16,954 bases of DNA. Source: Aquisalimonas sp. (GTDB lineage Bacteria; Pseudomonadota; Gammaproteobacteria; Nitrococcales; Aquisalimonadaceae). Position numbers and translations under genes: made by a program. The notes under the pieces are model-generated. The model did not search any database. It was not told where the DNA came from and worked only from the letters and a program-made list of their open reading frames with translations. Numbering within the stretch: the stretch's first letter is position 1; each line of letters opens with the position of its first letter. Below are positions 5,924 through 14,798 of the stretch, piece by piece. The stretch covers positions 1 to 16,954 of the forward strand of contig SKYZ01000253.1 of NCBI GenBank assembly GCA_007127625.1, given 5' to 3'.

Positions 5924-6982
5924 ATGGGTAAGCACACACCGGACACGGAACTGAACGAACGGGCGCAGCACCTGCTGAAGGTGATGGTGCGCCGGTACAT
6001 CCGCGAGGGGCAGCCCCTTGGGTCCCGCACGCTCACGCGGGAATCGGGTCTGGAAGTCAGCCCGGCGACCGTGCGCAACGTCATGGCGGACCTGGAAGAG
6101 CTGGGGTATGTCTGGGCTCCGCACACGTCATCCGGGCGGGTGCCGACGGACAAGGGCTACCGCTTCTTCGTCGACACCCTGCTGACTGTCCAGGCGCTGG
6201 ATGCCAGTGCGGTGCAGCGCACGGATCTGCAGCTCAGCCGTGGCCTGAGCCCCGACGAACTGGTGGATTCTGCCTCGAACCTGCTTTCGGGCCTGACGCG
6301 ACTGGCAGGCGTGGTGACGCTGCCGCGGCATGTCACCCGCTCGTTGCGCCACGTGGAGTTCCTGCCGCTGTCCGACCGGCGGGTGCTGGCGATCCTGGTC
6401 TTCAACGAGCACGAGGTGGAGAACCGGGTGGTGCACACGGACCGGGACTACACCCAGTCCGAGTTGCAGCAGGTGGCGAACTTCCTGAACGGCAAGTTTT
6501 CCGGGCAGGGGGTGGATCAGGTCCGCAGCGAGCTGCTGCGGGGCATGGAGTCGGACAAGGAGCGCATGAACGCCCTCATGGCCTCGGTGATCGAACTCGG
6601 GGGCAAGGTGTTCAGCGAGAACGAGGAGGGCGAACAGGACGACTACGTGGTTGCCGGTCAGACCAACCTCATGGAGTTCCAGGAGCTCTCCAACGTCGAG
6701 AAGCTGCGCAGCCTGTTCCAGGCCTTCACCGAGAAGCGGGACATCCTCCATGTGCTGGATCAGTGCCTCGCCGCCGACGGCATCCAGATCTTCATCGGCG
6801 AGGAGTCGGGTTACCGCGTGTTCGATGGCTGCAGTCTGGTCACGTCACCGTACTCCGCGGAAGGCGAAGTGCTCGGCGTGCTTGGGGTCATCGGTCCGAC
6901 CCGCATGGAGTACGACCGGGTCATTCCCATCGTGGACATGACCGCGAAACTGCTCGGGTCCGCCTTGAATCAATCGCATTGA
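5924..6982 (+). CDS. hrcA: Heat-inducible transcription repressor HrcA
   Basis: HrcA represses chaperone operons through CIRCE and needs GroEL to stay active. The 352-residue product starts with a winged helix-turn-helix (residues 10-66) that includes VSPATVRNVMADLEELGYV, followed by the family hallmark HTSSGRVPTDKGYRFFVD (67-84). The rest is the GAF-like dimerisation and insertion domain, with LRSLFQAFTEKRDILHVL and IQIFIGEES near residues 263-292, and VLGVIGPTRMEYDRVIPIVD close to the end. The length is typical (about 340-350). ATG 5924 is the first start in frame; its Shine-Dalgarno is poor. hrcA is first in hrcA-grpE-dnaK-dnaJ-dapB, and CIRCE upstream makes it autoregulated. Its last codons carry the grpE promoter. 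Confidence 0.97.
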   Translation: MGKHTPDTELNERAQHLLKVMVRRYIREGQPLGSRTLTRESGLEVSPATVRNVMADLEELGYVWAPHTSSGRVPTDKGYRFFVDTLLTVQALDASAVQRTDLQLSRGLSPDELVDSASNLLSGLTRLAGVVTLPRHVTRSLRHVEFLPLSDRRVLAILVFNEHEVENRVVHTDRDYTQSELQQVANFLNGKFSGQGVDQVRSELLRGMESDKERMNALMASVIELGGKVFSENEEGEQDDYVVAGQTNLMEFQELSNVEKLRSLFQAFTEKRDILHVLDQCLAADGIQIFIGEESGYRVFDGCSLVTSPYSAEGEVLGVLGVIGPTRMEYDRVIPIVDMTAKLLGSALNQSH

Positions 6983-6991
6983 TCCCCATCT
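6964..6991 (+). promoter_or_regulatory. Sigma-32-type heat-shock promoter of grpE, overlapping the hrcA stop
   Basis: CTTGAA (6964-6969) and CCCCAT (6984-6989) followed by CT give a nearly consensus sigma-32 promoter (CTTGAA, 13-15 bases, CCCCATnTA) with a 14-base spacer. The -35 lies in the final codons of hrcA, the stop codon is in the spacer, and the -10 is just past it. Transcription would start near 6997, leaving a leader of about 110 bases before grpE that contains a CACCGG / CCGGTG hairpin (7048-7070). Confidence 0.8.
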
Positions 6992-7104
6992 CCCGCAGGT
7001 AGATGCATCACGGGCGTCAAGGGACGGCCGTGGCGAACACTTTGTATCACCGGTGCGGCGCAGGCCGGTGCCGGTTCCGGACAACACGAAACTGGAGAGT
7101 GCCA

Positions 7105-7737
7105 ATGGCTGACAAGGATCAGGACACCCGCACAGACGAGGCCGAGAGCCGCGAGGAACAGCAGCCCGTCGAAGGCACCCTGGCCGACAATGCCGGTGAC
7201 GAGGCTGGCGGCAGCGAGGACGCCGGCCGCGTGCAGGAACTGGAGGAGAAACTCCGCGAGGCCGAACAGAAGGCCGAGGAGAACTGGAACCAGTTCCTGC
7301 GTGCCCGCGCCGAGATGGAAAACGCCCGCCGCCGCCTGCAGAAGGACGTGGAGCAGGCCAAGCGCCAGGGGCTGGAGAAGCTCGCCGGCGAAATGCTGCC
7401 GGTGAAGGACAGCCTGGAAATGGGGCTGGCCGCGGCCCAGGAGGCCAATGCCGACGTGGCCAAGCTCAGCGAGGGGACCGAGCTGACCCTGAAGATGCTG
7501 ACCCAGGCGCTGGAGAAGTTCGAGGTCAGCGAGATCGACCCCATGGGCAAGAAATTCGATCCCGAACACCATGAAGCCATGGCGACCCAGCCCTCCGCGG
7601 AGCACGAACCGAACACGGTCATCCACGTGGTGCAGAAGGGGTACATGCTCAATGACCGCCTGTTGCGCCCGGCCATGGTGATCGTCTCCAAGGAGGCGGA
7701 TCAGCAGCAGGGTGGCCATATTGACGAACAGGCGTGA
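7105..7737 (+). CDS. grpE: Nucleotide exchange factor GrpE
   Basis: GrpE dimerises and opens the DnaK nucleotide site to release ADP, and its long helices act as a thermosensor. The 210-residue product has an acidic disordered N-terminus (1-42), a long coiled-coil helix (about 43-95, VQELEEKLREAEQKAEENWNQ-type heptads), and a C-terminal beta domain with FDPEHHEAMA (151-160) and VQKGYMLNDRLLRPAMVIV (176-194), the family signature. The start chosen is the ATG at 7105, preceded by GGAGAG at a good distance; earlier starts in frame add sequence unlike GrpE. It lies 122 bases after hrcA with its own sigma-32-type promoter, and 101 bases before dnaK. Confidence 0.97.
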   Translation: MADKDQDTRTDEAESREEQQPVEGTLADNAGDEAGGSEDAGRVQELEEKLREAEQKAEENWNQFLRARAEMENARRRLQKDVEQAKRQGLEKLAGEMLPVKDSLEMGLAAAQEANADVAKLSEGTELTLKMLTQALEKFEVSEIDPMGKKFDPEHHEAMATQPSAEHEPNTVIHVVQKGYMLNDRLLRPAMVIVSKEADQQQGGHIDEQA

Positions 7738-7746
7738 TCGGCGCGG

Positions 7747-7775
7747 CTTGAAAAACCGTCTGGCGCCCTAATCTA
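7747..7775 (+). promoter_or_regulatory. Sigma-32-type heat-shock promoter of dnaK
   Basis: CTTGAA (7747-7752, followed by AAA) and CCTAATCTA (7767-7775) are separated by 14 bases. The -35 is perfect and the -10 matches six of the eight defined positions of CCCCATnTA. Transcription would start near 7782, about 57 bases before the dnaK ATG. The short leader contains a small TTGCC-gca-GGCAA hairpin (7793-7805). The spacing is the same as at grpE. Confidence 0.7.
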
Positions 7776-7838
7776 GGGAATCAGCAAGAGAATTGCCGCA
7801 GGCAACGAATTAGCGACAACGTTCTAGGGAGCACAGCA

Positions 7839-9767
7839 ATGGGCAAGATTATCGGTATCGATCTGGGCACCACGAACTCCTGCGTGGCGGTCATGGATGG
7901 CGGGCAGTCGCGCGTCATCGAGAACAGTGAAGGTGACCGCACGACACCGTCCGTGGTGGCCTTCAGCGAAGATGGAGAAATCATGGTGGGTGCGCCGGCC
8001 AAGCGCCAGGCGGTCACCAACCCGGAGAACACGCTGCATGCCGTCAAGCGGCTGATCGGCCGCCAGTTCAAGGAAGACGTGGTGCAGCGTGACGTGAAGG
8101 AAATGCCGTATCACATTGTCGAAGCAGACAATGGTGACGCCTGGGTGTCCGTTCGTGACAAGAAGATGGCGCCGCCGGAGATTTCCGCCCGCGTGCTGCA
8201 GAAGATGAAGCAGACCGCGGAAGACTATCTCGGCGAGGAGGTCACCGAGGCGGTGATCACCGTGCCGGCCTACTTCAACGACAACCAGCGCCAGGCCACC
8301 AAGGATGCCGGCAAGATCGCCGGCCTCGAGGTCAAGCGCATCATCAACGAGCCCACCGCGGCGGCCCTGGCCTACGGCCTGGACAAGAAGGGTGGCGACC
8401 GCAAGGTGGCCGTCTACGACCTGGGCGGCGGTACCTTCGACATCTCCATTATCGAGATTGCCGAAGTGGACGGCGAGCACCAGTTCGAAGTGCTGGCCAC
8501 CAACGGTGACACCTTCCTCGGTGGCGAGGACTTCGACCGGGCGATCATCGATTACCTGATTGCCGAGTTCAAGAAGGAACAGGGCATCGATCTCGGCGGC
8601 GATCGCCTGGCCATGCAGCGCCTGCGCGAGGCGGCCGAAAAGGCCAAGATCGAGCTTTCCTCCAGCCAGCAGACGGAAGTGAACCTGCCGTACATCACGG
8701 CGGACCAGAACGGGCCGAAGCATCTGGCCGTCAAGGTCACCCGGGCCAAGTTCGAGTCCATGGTGGAGGATCTGGTCAAGCGCACCATCGAGCCCTGCAA
8801 AACGGCGCTGAAGGATGCCGGTCTGAGTTCCTCCCAGGTGGACGAAATCATCCTGGTGGGTGGCCAGACCCGCATGCCCAAGGTCCAGGAAGCGGTGAAG
8901 GACTTCTTCGGCAAGGATCCGCGCAAGGACGTGAACCCGGACGAGGCCGTGGCCATCGGTGCCGCCATCCAGGCCGGCGTGTTGGGCGGCGACGTCAAGG
9001 ACGTGCTGCTGCTGGATGTCACGCCCCTGTCCCTGGGTATCGAGACCATGGGCGGCGTGATGACCAAGCTCATCGAGAAAAACACCACCATCCCGACCAA
9101 GGCGAGCCAGGTGTTCTCCACCGCCGAGGACAACCAGACGGCCGTGACCGTCCACGTCCTCCAGGGTGAGCGCGAGATGGCCAGCGGCAACAAGTCCCTG
9201 GGCCGGTTCGACCTCTCGGACATTCCGCCGGCGCCGCGGGGCGTGCCGCAGATCGAAGTCAACTTCGACATCGACGCCAACGGCATCCTCCATGTCTCTG
9301 CCAAGGACAAGGCCACCGGCAAGGAGCAGTCCATCGTCATCAAGGCCTCCAGCGGCCTCAGCGACGACGAGATCGAGCGCATGGTGCAGGACGCCGAGGC
9401 CAATGCCGAGGAAGATCGCAAGCTGCGTGAACTCGTCGAGGCGCGGAACCAGGCCGAAAACCTGATCCACGCCACCCGCAAGTCGCTGGACGAGATGGGC
9501 GACAACATCGGCGCCGACGAGAAGCAGGAGATCGAGACGGCCATCAGCGAGCTGGAAGAGGCCAACAAGGGCGAGGACAAGGCCGCGATCGAGGCCAAGA
9601 CCCAGAAGCTGGGCGAGGCCTCCGGCAAGCTGGCCGAGAAGATGTACGGTCAGCAGGGCCAGGCCGGCGGCGCGGAAGCCGGCGGCGAAGGCCAGGCCGA
9701 CAGCAGCTCGGAAGATGTGGTCGACGCCGAGTTCGAAGAGGTCAACGAGGACGACGACAAGAAGTAA
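7839..9767 (+). CDS. dnaK: Molecular chaperone DnaK (Hsp70)
   Basis: DnaK is the ATP-driven Hsp70 chaperone that binds exposed hydrophobic segments with help from DnaJ and GrpE. The 642-residue product is full length (E. coli 638). Phosphate-1 motif [14 protein letters not shown] is at residues 5-18, [15 protein letters not shown] and [12 protein letters not shown] follow, phosphate-2 DLGGGTFD is at 194-201, and [11 protein letters not shown] lies in the adenosine region. The linker [19 protein letters not shown] leads to the peptide-binding domain. The helical lid and a Gly/Ala/Gln-rich tail precede the C-terminal [10 protein letters not shown], close to the usual EEVKDDDKK. AGGGAG (7827-7832) supports the ATG. 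It is third in the heat-shock operon. Confidence 0.99.
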   Translation: MGKIIGIDLGTTNSCVAVMDGGQSRVIENSEGDRTTPSVVAFSEDGEIMVGAPAKRQAVTNPENTLHAVKRLIGRQFKEDVVQRDVKEMPYHIVEADNGDAWVSVRDKKMAPPEISARVLQKMKQTAEDYLGEEVTEAVITVPAYFNDNQRQATKDAGKIAGLEVKRIINEPTAAALAYGLDKKGGDRKVAVYDLGGGTFDISIIEIAEVDGEHQFEVLATNGDTFLGGEDFDRAIIDYLIAEFKKEQGIDLGGDRLAMQRLREAAEKAKIELSSSQQTEVNLPYITADQNGPKHLAVKVTRAKFESMVEDLVKRTIEPCKTALKDAGLSSSQVDEIILVGGQTRMPKVQEAVKDFFGKDPRKDVNPDEAVAIGAAIQAGVLGGDVKDVLLLDVTPLSLGIETMGGVMTKLIEKNTTIPTKASQVFSTAEDNQTAVTVHVLQGEREMASGNKSLGRFDLSDIPPAPRGVPQIEVNFDIDANGILHVSAKDKATGKEQSIVIKASSGLSDDEIERMVQDAEANAEEDRKLRELVEARNQAENLIHATRKSLDEMGDNIGADEKQEIETAISELEEANKGEDKAAIEAKTQKLGEASGKLAEKMYGQQGQAGGAEAGGEGQADSSSEDVVDAEFEEVNEDDDKK

Positions 9768-9791
9768 CCGGTCCTGTCACAGGGCTAGCCA

Positions 9792-9822
9792 AACGGGCGC
9801 AGGGTGGTACCCTGCGCCCGTT
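9792..9822 (+). terminator. Strong hairpin after dnaK (terminator or attenuator), first of two
   Basis: AACGGGCGCAGGGT (9792-9805) pairs perfectly with ACCCTGCGCCCGTT (9809-9822) across a 3-base loop, or as 13 bp with a 5-base loop. The stem is very GC-rich, but only a short TTCT follows rather than a long U-run. It sits 24 bases after the dnaK stop. It could lower read-through into dnaJ or protect the dnaK mRNA 3' end. Confidence 0.7.
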
Positions 9823-9830
9823 CTGCATGG

Positions 9831-9863
9831 CGGGTCGCGACTGGCCGACCGCGACCCGTTTCT
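9831..9863 (+). terminator. Second hairpin between dnaK and dnaJ, followed by TTTCTC
   Basis: CGGGTCGCG (9831-9839) pairs perfectly with CGCGACCCG (9850-9858) around a 10-base loop, and TTTCT follows at once, giving a partial U-tract. It lies eight bases after the first hairpin, so the two form a tandem block 56 bases before the dnaJ ATG. I see no convincing promoter between it and dnaJ (TTGACG at 9870-9875 has no -10), so partial read-through is the likeliest route to dnaJ. Confidence 0.6.
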
Positions 9864-9918
9864 CGGATATTGACGCATACTGGATTGCCGCCGAAGCACA
9901 CGGGGGGTGAACGCGATC

Positions 9919-11049
9919 ATGGCGCAACGCGACTATTACGAAATCCTGGGGCTGCAGAAGAACGCCTCGGATGACGAGATCAAGAAGGCGTACCGTAAGC
10001 TCGCCATGAAGTATCACCCGGACCGTAACCCGGGGGATGAAGAGACGGAGATGCGCTTCAAGGAAGTGAAGCACGCCTACGAGGTCCTCTCCGATCCGCA
10101 GAAGCGCGCGGCCTACGATCAGTTCGGCCATGCCGGTGTTGAAGGCGGCATGGGCGGCGGTGCCCGCGGTGGTGGCGGGGCCAGCTTCTCGGACATCTTC
10201 TCCGACGTCTTCGGCGATATCTTCGGTGGTGGTGGCCGCGGCGGCAGTCGCATGTTCCGGGGCGCGGATCTGCGCTACAACCTGGAACTGACGCTGGAAG
10301 AGGCGGTGTTCGGCGTCGAGAAAACGCTGGAGATTCCGACGTGGAGCCTGTGCGAGACCTGCGACGGCAAGGGCCAGGCCGGTGGACGCGAGCCGGAGAC
10401 CTGCACCACCTGTAACGGCCACGGTGACGTGCGCGTGCAGCAGGGCTTCTTTTCCATCCAGCAGACCTGTCCGCGCTGCGGTGGCACCGGGGTCATGGTC
10501 ACGGATCCCTGCGGCACCTGCGGCGGCGACGGCAAGAACGAGGAAACCAAGGAACTCAACGTCAAGATCCCCGCCGGCGTGGATACCGGCGACCGTATCC
10601 GCCTCTCCGGCGAGGGCGAGCCGGGCGAGCGCGGCGGACCGCCCGGGGATCTCTACGTGCAGGTCATGGTGCGGGAGCACCCGATCTTCACGCGCGACGG
10701 CGCCCACCTGCGCTGCGAGATGCCCATCAATGTCGTCACCGCCGCCCTGGGCGGCGAAGTGGAAGTGCCGACCCTGGAGGGGCGCGTGAACCTGCGTATC
10801 CCGCCGGGCACCCAGTCCGGCAAGACGTTCAAGGTCCGTGGCAAGGGTGTCAAGCCGGTTCGCGGCGGTCCGCAGGGGGATCTGCTGTGCCGTGTTGCGG
10901 TGGAGACGCCGGTCAACCTCACCCGGGAGCAGAAGGAACTGTTGGAGCGCTTCGGGGAAACCCTGGAGCAGGGCGGCCGCAAGCATACCCCCGAGGGCAG
11001 TTCGTGGGTGGACAAGGCCAAACGGTTTTTCGACGAGTTGAAGTTCTGA
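9919..11049 (+). CDS. dnaJ: Co-chaperone DnaJ (Hsp40, type I)
   Basis: DnaJ delivers substrates to DnaK and triggers its ATPase. The 376-residue product has every type I domain. The J-domain covers residues 5-70 with HPD at 33-35. A Gly/Phe-rich stretch runs from about 72 to 114. The zinc-binding region has four CxxCxGxG-type repeats: [24 protein letters not shown] and CGTCGGDG (Cys145/148, 162/165, 184/187, 198/201). The C-terminal substrate-binding domains follow. The ATG at 9919 gives [12 protein letters not shown], matching the family; a GTG four codons upstream is possible but would overlap the GGGGGGTGA that probably serves as Shine-Dalgarno. dapB follows after 39 bases. Confidence 0.98.
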   Translation: MAQRDYYEILGLQKNASDDEIKKAYRKLAMKYHPDRNPGDEETEMRFKEVKHAYEVLSDPQKRAAYDQFGHAGVEGGMGGGARGGGGASFSDIFSDVFGDIFGGGGRGGSRMFRGADLRYNLELTLEEAVFGVEKTLEIPTWSLCETCDGKGQAGGREPETCTTCNGHGDVRVQQGFFSIQQTCPRCGGTGVMVTDPCGTCGGDGKNEETKELNVKIPAGVDTGDRIRLSGEGEPGERGGPPGDLYVQVMVREHPIFTRDGAHLRCEMPINVVTAALGGEVEVPTLEGRVNLRIPPGTQSGKTFKVRGKGVKPVRGGPQGDLLCRVAVETPVNLTREQKELLERFGETLEQGGRKHTPEGSSWVDKAKRFFDELKF

Positions 11050-11898
<849 letters not shown>

Positions 11899-11917
11899 GC
11901 CGGTGGCGGCCCCGGTG

Positions 11918-12814
11918 TCACCCTCGCTGCTGCAACGCCGCCCGCACCATGGCGATGCACAGCAGTGCTGCTCCGGCGCCCTGCAGCGGCGATAGCGTCT
12001 CGCTGAACAGTGCCCATCCCAGGCTCGCCGCAGTCAGCGGCTCGGCCACGATGAGAATCCCGGTGACCGCGGCCGGGGTTTTGCCCACCCCGCTGTAGAA
12101 CAGCCCGTAGGCCAGTACCGTGGGCACCAGCACCAGAAAGGCCACCGTGGGCCAGTTGTCAAAGGCGGCCGCCACCGCACCCGGGATGAACAGGATCGTG
12201 GGCGACAGCGCCAGTGCTCCCACCAGGAAGAGGCTGGCGGTCACCGCCAGTGGGGGAATGCCGTGGCCCAGGGCGCGCCCGGTCAGGGCGATGCCCGAGA
12301 AGGCGAGGCTCGCCGTGAGCCCGAGGGCTGCCCCAAGGATCAGCTGTGCCGGTGCCGATTCCGTCTCCGGCGTCCCCACCAGCAGCAGTGTGCCCGTGCT
12401 GGCGGCGGCGATGCCGAACCACGGGATCGGCATGGTCCGCTCGTCGAGGACGAGACGCGCCAGGATGGCTACCAGCACTGGCACCGGACACAGCGCGGTG
12501 AGCGTGGCCAGGGTCACCCCCGAGACGGACACCGCCTGGAAGTAGAACACCTGGTACAGGGCAATACAGGCACCGCCGATGAGTACCGGCCGGGCACGGG
12601 CGCGCAATTGTTCCCCATGGCGGCGCAACGCGGGTGCGGCGGCCAGGAGCAGCAGCGGGGCGGCGAGGATCAGCCGCAGCAACGCGACGGCCATGGGCGT
12701 GGTTTCCGTCCCCTGATAGAGAAACTGCGAGGCGGGCCCCGCGGTGCCCCAGAGCACGGCCCCGGCCAGCACAAGCACGGTGGTGATCACGCCGCCCTGC
12801 TGCGTTCCGGGCAT
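11918..12814 (-). CDS. DMT superfamily (EamA) transporter, second gene of a tandem pair
   Basis: The 298-residue protein is very hydrophobic, with about ten predicted membrane helices arranged as two EamA repeats, the layout of drug/metabolite transporters that usually export amino acids or other small metabolites. The first repeat includes LVLAGAVLWGTAGPASQF (residues 13-30) and the second ends with AEPLTAASLGWALFSETLSPLQGAGAALL, the typical Pro/Glu-containing helix near the C-terminus. The substrate cannot be told from sequence. Its ATG lies three bases after the stop of the upstream EamA gene, and the Shine-Dalgarno is poor, so translational coupling is likely. It ends 19 bases from the convergent dapB stop. 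Confidence 0.9.
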   Translation of the reverse strand: MPGTQQGGVITTVLVLAGAVLWGTAGPASQFLYQGTETTPMAVALLRLILAAPLLLLAAAPALRRHGEQLRARARPVLIGGACIALYQVFYFQAVSVSGVTLATLTALCPVPVLVAILARLVLDERTMPIPWFGIAAASTGTLLLVGTPETESAPAQLILGAALGLTASLAFSGIALTGRALGHGIPPLAVTASLFLVGALALSPTILFIPGAVAAAFDNWPTVAFLVLVPTVLAYGLFYSGVGKTPAAVTGILIVAEPLTAASLGWALFSETLSPLQGAGAALLCIAMVRAALQQRG

Positions 12815-12817
12815 GGA

Positions 12818-13729
12818 TCAGCGCGCCTGTTGCCGTGCGGCCAGGGCGACACCAATTACTGCAATCACGATCCCGCTCAGGGCCATCGGTCCCAGCCGCT
12901 CACCGAACAGGATCCAGGCTTCCACGGCCGTCACCGGCGGCACCAGGTAGAACAGGCTGGCCACCCGTGACGCCTCGCCGCGCCGGATCAGCGCCATCAG
13001 CAGCAGGATCGCGGCGATGGACAGCCCGAAGATCAGCCACGCGAGGGTCAGTGTGAATGTCAGCGACCACTCGATCTCCCGGGTCTCGAACAGCATCGCG
13101 CCCAGCCCCAGCACAAGCGCCGCACCCACGAACTGGATAAAGGTGCCGGTGGTGAGCGGCATGGCGGTGCAGTAACGCTTCTGGTAAATGGTGCCAAGGG
13201 AGATGCCCAGCAGCGCCGCCAGGGCCGCCACCAGCGCCATGGGCCCGAAACCGGTAAAGGTCTGGCCGGGTGTCGTGAGGTCCAGCTGCTCGCCCAGCAC
13301 CAGGGAAATGCCCACCAGACCGAGAATGATCCCCAGCCACTGGTTGCGGGTGATGGTCTCGCCCAGCCAGGACCGGGCGACCCCGGCGGTGACCAATGGC
13401 TGGAGTCCCACGATAAGCGCCGTGACCCCGGCTGGCATGCCCTGTTCGATGGCGGAAAATACGCCGCCCAGATAGGCGGCATGGACGAGCACGCCGGCAA
13501 AGCCAATGTGCAGCCACGCTTTCAGCCCCCGCGGCCATATTTCCCGCATTAGCAGGATGATGACGTACAGGACAACCAGGGTGCACAGGAAGCGGACGGT
13601 CAGGAACGTGAAGGGCTCGGCATAGGGCAGGCCGAAGCGGGCGCCAATGAAGCCCGTGCTCCACAGCAGCACGAACAGCACCGGCATGGCCTGTATCCAG
13701 AGCCCGCGGGCGCCAGCGTATGCAGCCAC
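12818..13729 (-). CDS. DMT superfamily (EamA) transporter, first gene of a tandem pair
   Basis: The 303-residue integral membrane protein has about ten helices in two EamA repeats. VLFVLLWSTGFIGARFGLPYAEPFTFLTVRF near the N-terminus is typical of TM1-TM2, and the C-terminal segment SLFYLVPPVTAVEAWILFGERL is the conserved EamA Pro-Pro / Glu signature. The likely role is efflux of a small metabolite; the substrate is unknown. The GTG at 13729 was chosen because GAGGAG stands five bases ahead; the frame runs on to an ATG at 13840 but the added 37 residues are arginine-rich and unlike a transporter N-terminus. It is transcribed with the next EamA gene and diverges from a third one across 137 bases. 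Confidence 0.9.
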   Translation of the reverse strand: MAAYAGARGLWIQAMPVLFVLLWSTGFIGARFGLPYAEPFTFLTVRFLCTLVVLYVIILLMREIWPRGLKAWLHIGFAGVLVHAAYLGGVFSAIEQGMPAGVTALIVGLQPLVTAGVARSWLGETITRNQWLGIILGLVGISLVLGEQLDLTTPGQTFTGFGPMALVAALAALLGISLGTIYQKRYCTAMPLTTGTFIQFVGAALVLGLGAMLFETREIEWSLTFTLTLAWLIFGLSIAAILLLMALIRRGEASRVASLFYLVPPVTAVEAWILFGERLGPMALSGIVIAVIGVALAARQQAR

Positions 13730-13866
13730 GGTGTCTCCTCGACAGCACGGACGGAGGCGCGAGTGTACCGGTGTTATCGCGGGCATTCCACCTTGTCGGG
13801 GGCATTGGCGGCCGGCGTCGTACCCGTTAGGCTGCGCCACTGGCCGGCACAGGAGGGACGCAGGGC

Positions 13867-14742
13867 GTGGCGTATCTGGTGATCATTACACTGCTGTGGG
13901 CGTTCTCGTTCAGCCTGATCGGTGAATACCTCAGCGGGCAGGTGGACAACGACTTCGCCGTGCTCACCAGGGTGCTGCTGGCCGGCCTGGTCTTCGTCCC
14001 ACTGCTGCGCTGGCGCGGACTGCCTCGCGGGTTGTCAGGGGGCATGGTGCTGGTGGGTGTGCTGCAGTTCGGGGTCACCTACCTGTGCCTGTACCGCTCG
14101 TTCGGGTATCTCACCGTGCCCGAAGTGCTGCTTTTCACGATTACCACGCCCATCTACGTCGCCCTGATCGACGATGCGCTGTATCGCCGGTTCTCGCCGG
14201 TGGCTCTTGCTGCGGCCCTGCTGGCTGTGGCCGGCGCGGCGGTCATTCGTTACGACGGCGTCACCGGGGAGTTTCTCACCGGCCTGATGCTCATTCAGAT
14301 CGCCAACGCGGCATTTGCCGCCGGTCAGGTGGGCTACAAGCACCTGTATCGACGCTATCCGGTGGACGTGCCGGGCCATCGCGTCTTCGGTTACTTCTTC
14401 CTGGGCGGCGCACTGGTTTCCGTACCCAGTTTCGTCTTCTTCGGTGACGCCTCCATGCTGCCGGAGACCGCCCTGCAATGGGGTGTGCTGGCGTGGCTGG
14501 GCCTGGTGGCCACGGGTGCGGGCCTGTTCTTCTGGAATCGAGGCGCCTGCCTGGTGGACGGCGGCACCCTGGCGGTGATGAACAATGCCCTGATCCCGGC
14601 GGGGCTGGTGGTCAACCTGGTGATCTGGAACCGGGACGCCGATCTCATGCGCCTGGCTCTCGGCGGGGTCATCATTGTGGCGGCATTGTGGCTGAATGCC
14701 CGTTACTCACGGCGTGCGGCTCTGGCGGTGGCCGGGCGCTGA
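13867..14742 (+). CDS. DMT superfamily (EamA-like) transporter, divergent
   Basis: The 291-residue membrane protein begins almost at once with TM1 (AYLVIITLLWAFSFSLIGEYLSG) and shows about ten helices. It belongs to the drug/metabolite transporter superfamily but to a different branch from the two neighbours: the C-terminal helix reads NNALIPAGLVVNLVIWNRD and lacks the usual conserved Glu of the EamA signature. It recalls the carboxylate/amino acid/amine transporter group, which is a family-level inference only. The start is GTG at 13867, with AGGAGGG nine bases ahead. It is convergent with the diguanylate cyclase gene, 56 bases from its stop; no clear terminator is seen there. Confidence 0.87.
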   Translation: MAYLVIITLLWAFSFSLIGEYLSGQVDNDFAVLTRVLLAGLVFVPLLRWRGLPRGLSGGMVLVGVLQFGVTYLCLYRSFGYLTVPEVLLFTITTPIYVALIDDALYRRFSPVALAAALLAVAGAAVIRYDGVTGEFLTGLMLIQIANAAFAAGQVGYKHLYRRYPVDVPGHRVFGYFFLGGALVSVPSFVFFGDASMLPETALQWGVLAWLGLVATGAGLFFWNRGACLVDGGTLAVMNNALIPAGLVVNLVIWNRDADLMRLALGGVIIVAALWLNARYSRRAALAVAGR

Positions 14743-14798
14743 TCCGCGGCGCCGTGCAGACCACCGCCTTCGTACTGGGTGACCAGCGTGTGCGCGGT

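Noticed and set aside
5701..5931. 76-residue plus-strand frame starting inside CIRCE
   Set aside because: It has no Shine-Dalgarno, begins within the operator arm, and has an Arg/Ala-rich composition like random GC-rich sequence.
7824..9470. 548-residue open frame on the minus strand opposite dnaK (and a 358-residue one at 8552-9628)
   Set aside because: Long antisense frames are usual opposite GC-rich, codon-biased genes. The translation is rich in His, Gly and Asp with no family pattern, and dnaK on the plus strand is certain.
9870..9898. TTGACG as a -35 box of a separate dnaJ promoter
   Set aside because: No acceptable -10 lies 15-19 bases downstream, and the sigma-32 -35 CTTGAA is absent.
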